From NCBI GenBank assembly GCA_035633415.1, contig DASQEZ010000250.1, forward strand, positions 1 to 23,544: a stretch of DNA of 23,544 nt, in the 5' to 3' direction. The notes under the pieces are model-generated. The model worked only from the letters and a program-made list of their open reading frames with translations, had not been told where the DNA came from and ran no database searches. The stretch comes from Fodinibacter sp035633415. GTDB lineage: Bacteria > Actinomycetota > Actinomycetes > Actinomycetales > Dermatophilaceae. Both the position numbers and the translations under genes were made by a program. This document shows, piece after piece, positions 21,498 to 23,544 of the stretch (position 1 is its first letter; each line of letters opens with the position of its first letter).

Positions 21498-22334
21498 GCG
21501 CAGCGCCACGAGGGCGTCGAGGTCCTCGGTCGGCAGGTCGGGGTCCGACGTCGCCGTCACGGTGAACGTGGCGGGCTGGCTCGCACCGCCGAGGGCGGTG
21601 AGGATCGCGGTGTCCGCGGCGTCGCGACCGGTGCCGATGCGCACCATCGACGCACGGGGGGCCAACCGGGTCGCGTCGAACACTCGCCACACCCCGTCGA
21701 CCGCGACCTCGGCGACGGCGTGGGCGTCCATCGGCGACAGGCCGGGGGCGTACACCGACACGTAGCGGGCCGGCATCCCCAGGGCGCGGCACAGGGTGAC
21801 GACGAGGTGGGCGTAGTCGCGGCAGACGCCCTGCCCGGTCAGCAGCGGTGCGAGCGCGTCGTCGGATGCGGTGGTGGATCCGGTTGTGTAGGTGAGCCGT
21901 TCGTGCACCCAGGTCACGACCCGTTGCGCCGTCGTCGTCTCGTCGACCACCGGACCCAGCTCGGTGGCGGCGAAGCCCTCGACCCGGTCACTCGGGCAGT
22001 AGCGGCTCGGGAGCACGTAGTGGAAGCGTTCGCGCTCGGTCACCCCCACGGCGTCCGTGCCGTCCAGGGCCACGGTGGCCTCATACGCGACGGCAAGGTG
22101 GCCGACCGGGGCGTCGACGACGTGCACCCGGGTTCCCCGGTCGAGCTCCAGCACGTGGTGGGGGATGCCGCTGCCGTCGGTGCCGGTGATCGTCAGGGTC
22201 TCGACGGCATCCAGGCCGCCGGCGACGGCGACCGAGATCGCGAGGCGCCCGGCCACCTCGACGAGGATGTCGAGGAGGGCGCCGACGGTCGCCGAGGTGG
22301 CGAGCCCGCCGAGCGGGTGGGTCGGGTCCGACAC
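21495..22334 (-). CDS. Transglutaminase-like superfamily protein
   Basis: A 279-aa protein with an N-terminal beta-rich domain (about 30-115, ending FHYVLPSRYCPSD) and a transglutaminase-like core. The thiol-protease triad is visible: Cys171 in GQGVCRDYAHL, His205 in MDAHAVAEV and Asp220 in VFDATRLAP. This arrangement is that of actinobacterial transglutaminase-like cysteine proteases or amidases with a bacterial N-terminal domain; there is no signal peptide, so it is probably cytoplasmic. GTG 22334 is chosen over the longer frame because GGAGG lies 6-7 bases upstream. It converges with the CPBP protease gene and is divergent from the glutaredoxin-like gene. Substrate unknown. Confidence 0.87.
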   Translation of the reverse strand: MSDPTHPLGGLATSATVGALLDILVEVAGRLAISVAVAGGLDAVETLTITGTDGSGIPHHVLELDRGTRVHVVDAPVGHLAVAYEATVALDGTDAVGVTERERFHYVLPSRYCPSDRVEGFAATELGPVVDETTTAQRVVTWVHERLTYTTGSTTASDDALAPLLTGQGVCRDYAHLVVTLCRALGMPARYVSVYAPGLSPMDAHAVAEVAVDGVWRVFDATRLAPRASMVRIGTGRDAADTAILTALGGASQPATFTVTATSDPDLPTEDLDALVALR

Positions 22335-22417
22335 GGGAACCTCCGAGGGGGGTGCGGGGACGACGAGGGCGCGACGGCCGCGGGCCACACGCGTCGTCGA
22401 GGGCGGAACCGCTGGTC

Positions 22418-22453
22418 GTGACGCTATACCGCGGCGCGCGTACGCTGGCCCGA
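22418..22453 (+). promoter_or_regulatory. Promoter of leaderless glutaredoxin-like gene
   Basis: GTGACG (22418-22423) and TACGCT (22441-22446) are exactly 17 bp apart, and the -10 ends six bases before ATG 22453, so transcription should begin on the start codon. No SD is present. Confidence 0.55.
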
Positions 22454-22761
22454 TGGGACTCGTCGACCTCGTGGCCGGGCACCCCGACGCCACGCCCCAT
22501 GCCGAGGCGCTGGCCCATGCCGAGCACGGCGTCGCGGTCTACTGGCGCCCCGGCTGCCCGTTCAGCGGGCGGCTGCGGATGGCCGTGCGCAAGCACCGCG
22601 ACCGGATCGCCTGGGTCGACATCTGGAAGGACGACGCCGGGCGGGCCTACGTCGCGAGCGTCAACGACGGCAACGAGACCGTGCCCACGGTCGTCATCGA
22701 CGGCACCCCCCACACCAACCCGGACCCCGCCCTCGTCAAGGCGGCCCTCGCCGCGCGGTGA
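22453..22761 (+). CDS. Monothiol glutaredoxin/mycoredoxin-like protein
   Basis: A 102-aa thioredoxin-fold protein. VAVYWRPGCPFSGRLR holds a CxxS active site (Cys35, Ser38) instead of the dithiol CGYC of mycoredoxin-1, and NETVPTVVIDG contains the cis-proline (Pro79). It is of normal glutaredoxin length, cytoplasmic and without a signal peptide. Actinobacteria use mycothiol rather than glutathione, so removing mycothiol from modified proteins by a monothiol mechanism is the likely role; this is inferred. The start is fixed by the leaderless promoter. Its stop codon lies inside a palindrome that also contains the stop of the converging MarR gene. Confidence 0.85.
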   Translation: MGLVDLVAGHPDATPHAEALAHAEHGVAVYWRPGCPFSGRLRMAVRKHRDRIAWVDIWKDDAGRAYVASVNDGNETVPTVVIDGTPHTNPDPALVKAALAAR

Positions 22762-22772
22762 GCCGCGGCTCA
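22759..22772. terminator. Perfect palindrome containing both convergent stop codons
   Basis: TGAGCCGCGGCTCA is a perfect 14-bp palindrome; as RNA it gives a 5-bp stem with a CGCG loop, possibly extended by outer GC pairing. The TGA codons of the glutaredoxin-like and MarR genes are its two ends. Confidence 0.5.
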
Positions 22773-23273
22773 GCCCTCGCGGCGGGCGGCCTCGATGACC
22801 GTCGTCAGGCGGTCGCGCAGCTCCTCGAGCTCGCCCAGCCCCATGCCCAGGCGCGCGATCACGGCTGGGGGAATGCGTTCGGCATCCGCCCGCAGTCGCC
22901 GGCCGGCCGCGGTCAGTGCCACCGCGACGGCCCGCTCGTCGTCGGGGTCGCGGCGCCGGGTGACCAGCCCGCCGGCGTCGAGGCGCTTCACCAGGGGGGA
23001 GAGGGTGGCCGGCTCGAGGCTGAGGCGGTCGGCGAGCTCGTTGACCCGCAGTGGCTCGCCCTCCCAGAGGGCCAGCATGACCAGGTACTGGGGGTGGGTC
23101 AGCCCCATCGGCTCCAGCAGCGGGCGGTAGATCGCGACGACGGTGCGCGAGGCCACGGCCAGCGCGAAGCAGACCTGGCGGTCGAGGGCGAGCAGGTCGG
23201 GGGCGGCCTCCGGTGCCGCGTCGCGCTCCGGCTCGCGGGCGTTCTCGGGCGGGCGCGTCCGGGTCGTGGCCAT
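22770..23273 (-). CDS. MarR-family regulator, OhrR-like redox sensor
   Basis: A 167-aa MarR protein with an Ala/Pro/Glu-rich N-terminal extension of about 26 residues. LDRQVCFALAVASRTVVAIYRPLL (30-53) matches the start of OhrR proteins, with the peroxide-sensing cysteine at Cys35. The winged helix follows: LRVNELADRLSLEPATLSPLVKRLDAGGLV (75-104) and RRRDPDDERAVAVALT (106-121). OhrR represses organic hydroperoxide resistance genes and leaves DNA when the cysteine is oxidised. No ohr gene is visible here, so the target may lie beyond the edge or be the divergent gene. On the minus strand TACACT ends six bases before ATG 23273, suggesting a leaderless mRNA. Confidence 0.88.
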   Translation of the reverse strand: MATTRTRPPENAREPERDAAPEAAPDLLALDRQVCFALAVASRTVVAIYRPLLEPMGLTHPQYLVMLALWEGEPLRVNELADRLSLEPATLSPLVKRLDAGGLVTRRRDPDDERAVAVALTAAGRRLRADAERIPPAVIARLGMGLGELEELRDRLTTVIEAARREG

Positions 23274-23279
23274 GGCGGC

Positions 23280-23317
23280 AGTGTAGTGCCGAGTGGGCTT
23301 ATGGTTAGGGCACTAAC
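23280..23317. promoter_or_regulatory. MarR gene promoter and candidate operator
   Basis: TACACT (minus strand, 23285-23280) is the likely -10, six bases before ATG 23273. GTTAG-GGCA-CTAAC (23304-23317) is an inverted repeat with a 4-bp centre, placed around the expected -35 region and between the divergent genes. MarR proteins bind short dyads of this kind; binding here is inferred. Confidence 0.45.
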
Positions 23318-23344
23318 TATCGAGTGCAGGGCAGGAGCGGCGCC

Positions 23345-23544
23345 ATGGCCAGGACCACCGACAACGAGGGGCTGTCCCTCGGCTACCGCGTCATGTGGCG
23401 ACTGCGCTACGCCGCCATGCACGTCTTCGGCCCCGCCCAGCTCGGCGACGACAGCGACCCGCAGCGCCGCCTGGAGCGCGAGCGGGCCGCCAAGGTCGAG
23501 GCCGCGCGGGCTGCCCTGCTCGTCGGTCACGACGGCGACCGCGA
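23345..23544 (+). CDS. N-terminal part of an unrecognised protein (cut by window edge)
   Basis: ATG 23345 opens a frame that runs off the right edge after 66 codons. CAGGAG lies about ten bases upstream. The visible part is MARTTDNEGLSLGYRVMWRL..., then a charged helix DPQRRLERERAAKVEAARAAL. There is no membrane segment or known motif; it looks like a small basic, helical protein. It is divergent from the OhrR-like regulator with the GTTAG/CTAAC dyad between them, so it may be controlled by it. Confidence 0.6.
   Translation, partial: MARTTDNEGLSLGYRVMWRLRYAAMHVFGPAQLGDDSDPQRRLERERAAKVEAARAALLVGHDGDR

Overview
The window is GC-rich (roughly 70%), has strong G/C bias at third codon positions, GTG starts, GTGA/TGATG stop-start overlaps and purine-rich SD sites mixed with apparently leaderless starts. 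Together with gene content (GuaB1 family protein, Clp_N/HTH pair, TerC behind a yybP-ykoY leader, CarH/LitR-type regulator), this indicates an actinobacterium, most likely Micrococcales of the Intrasporangiaceae type. The genus assignment is inference. No prophage, insertion sequence, plasmid or CRISPR signature was seen; it reads as ordinary chromosome with several well-preserved regulatory regions.

Layout. 1-169: end of an unrecognised gene, then about 280 bp without a convincing gene. 452-2115: two-gene ABC exporter (ATPase and ABC-2 permease). 2247-3014: DinB-like protein with a pentapeptide-like N-terminus. 3227-4914: HxlR-type regulator divergent from a SAM methyltransferase. 5115-5405: minus-strand tRNA cluster, transcribed Glu-Asp-Phe. 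5545-6432: small HTH protein plus an ATPase-less Clp_N protein behind a promoter covered by two 18-bp palindromes. 6438-11076: minus-strand run of guaB1 family gene, class V aminotransferase, SDR and PHP protein. 11134-11256: 51-bp tandem palindromic repeat. 11296-12552: DUF445 membrane protein. 12578-13651: MerR/B12-binding photoreceptor-type repressor (CarH/LitR), divergent from 13752-17147: two mini-ORFs, NAD(P)-binding protein, CPBP membrane protein and DNA photolyase. 17236-18433: Mn2+ riboswitch and TerC exporter. 18550-20627: hexose-6-phosphate mutarotase-like protein and AGE-family sugar isomerase. 20739-22334: second CPBP protease convergent with a transglutaminase-like protein. 22453-23544: monothiol glutaredoxin-like protein, OhrR-like MarR regulator, and the start of an unknown gene.

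Working together. The most informative regions are regulatory. The CarH-type gene and the photolyase operon share a 100-bp divergent promoter with four TTGACA-like direct repeats at 11/12/11-bp spacing, the geometry of CarH operators, so light-controlled DNA repair is the natural reading. The HTH/Clp_N pair has twin operators placed over its -35 and -10 elements and looks autoregulated. The terC leader shows a riboswitch aptamer whose closing helix competes with a hairpin that covers the ribosome binding site, and a separate dyad overlaps its promoter. Several genes (5593, 11296, 13651, 13752, 18550, 22453, 23273) have a -10-like hexamer ending 6-7 nt before the start codon, the layout of leaderless mRNAs. 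Two convergent gene pairs end inside hairpins that contain both stop codons.
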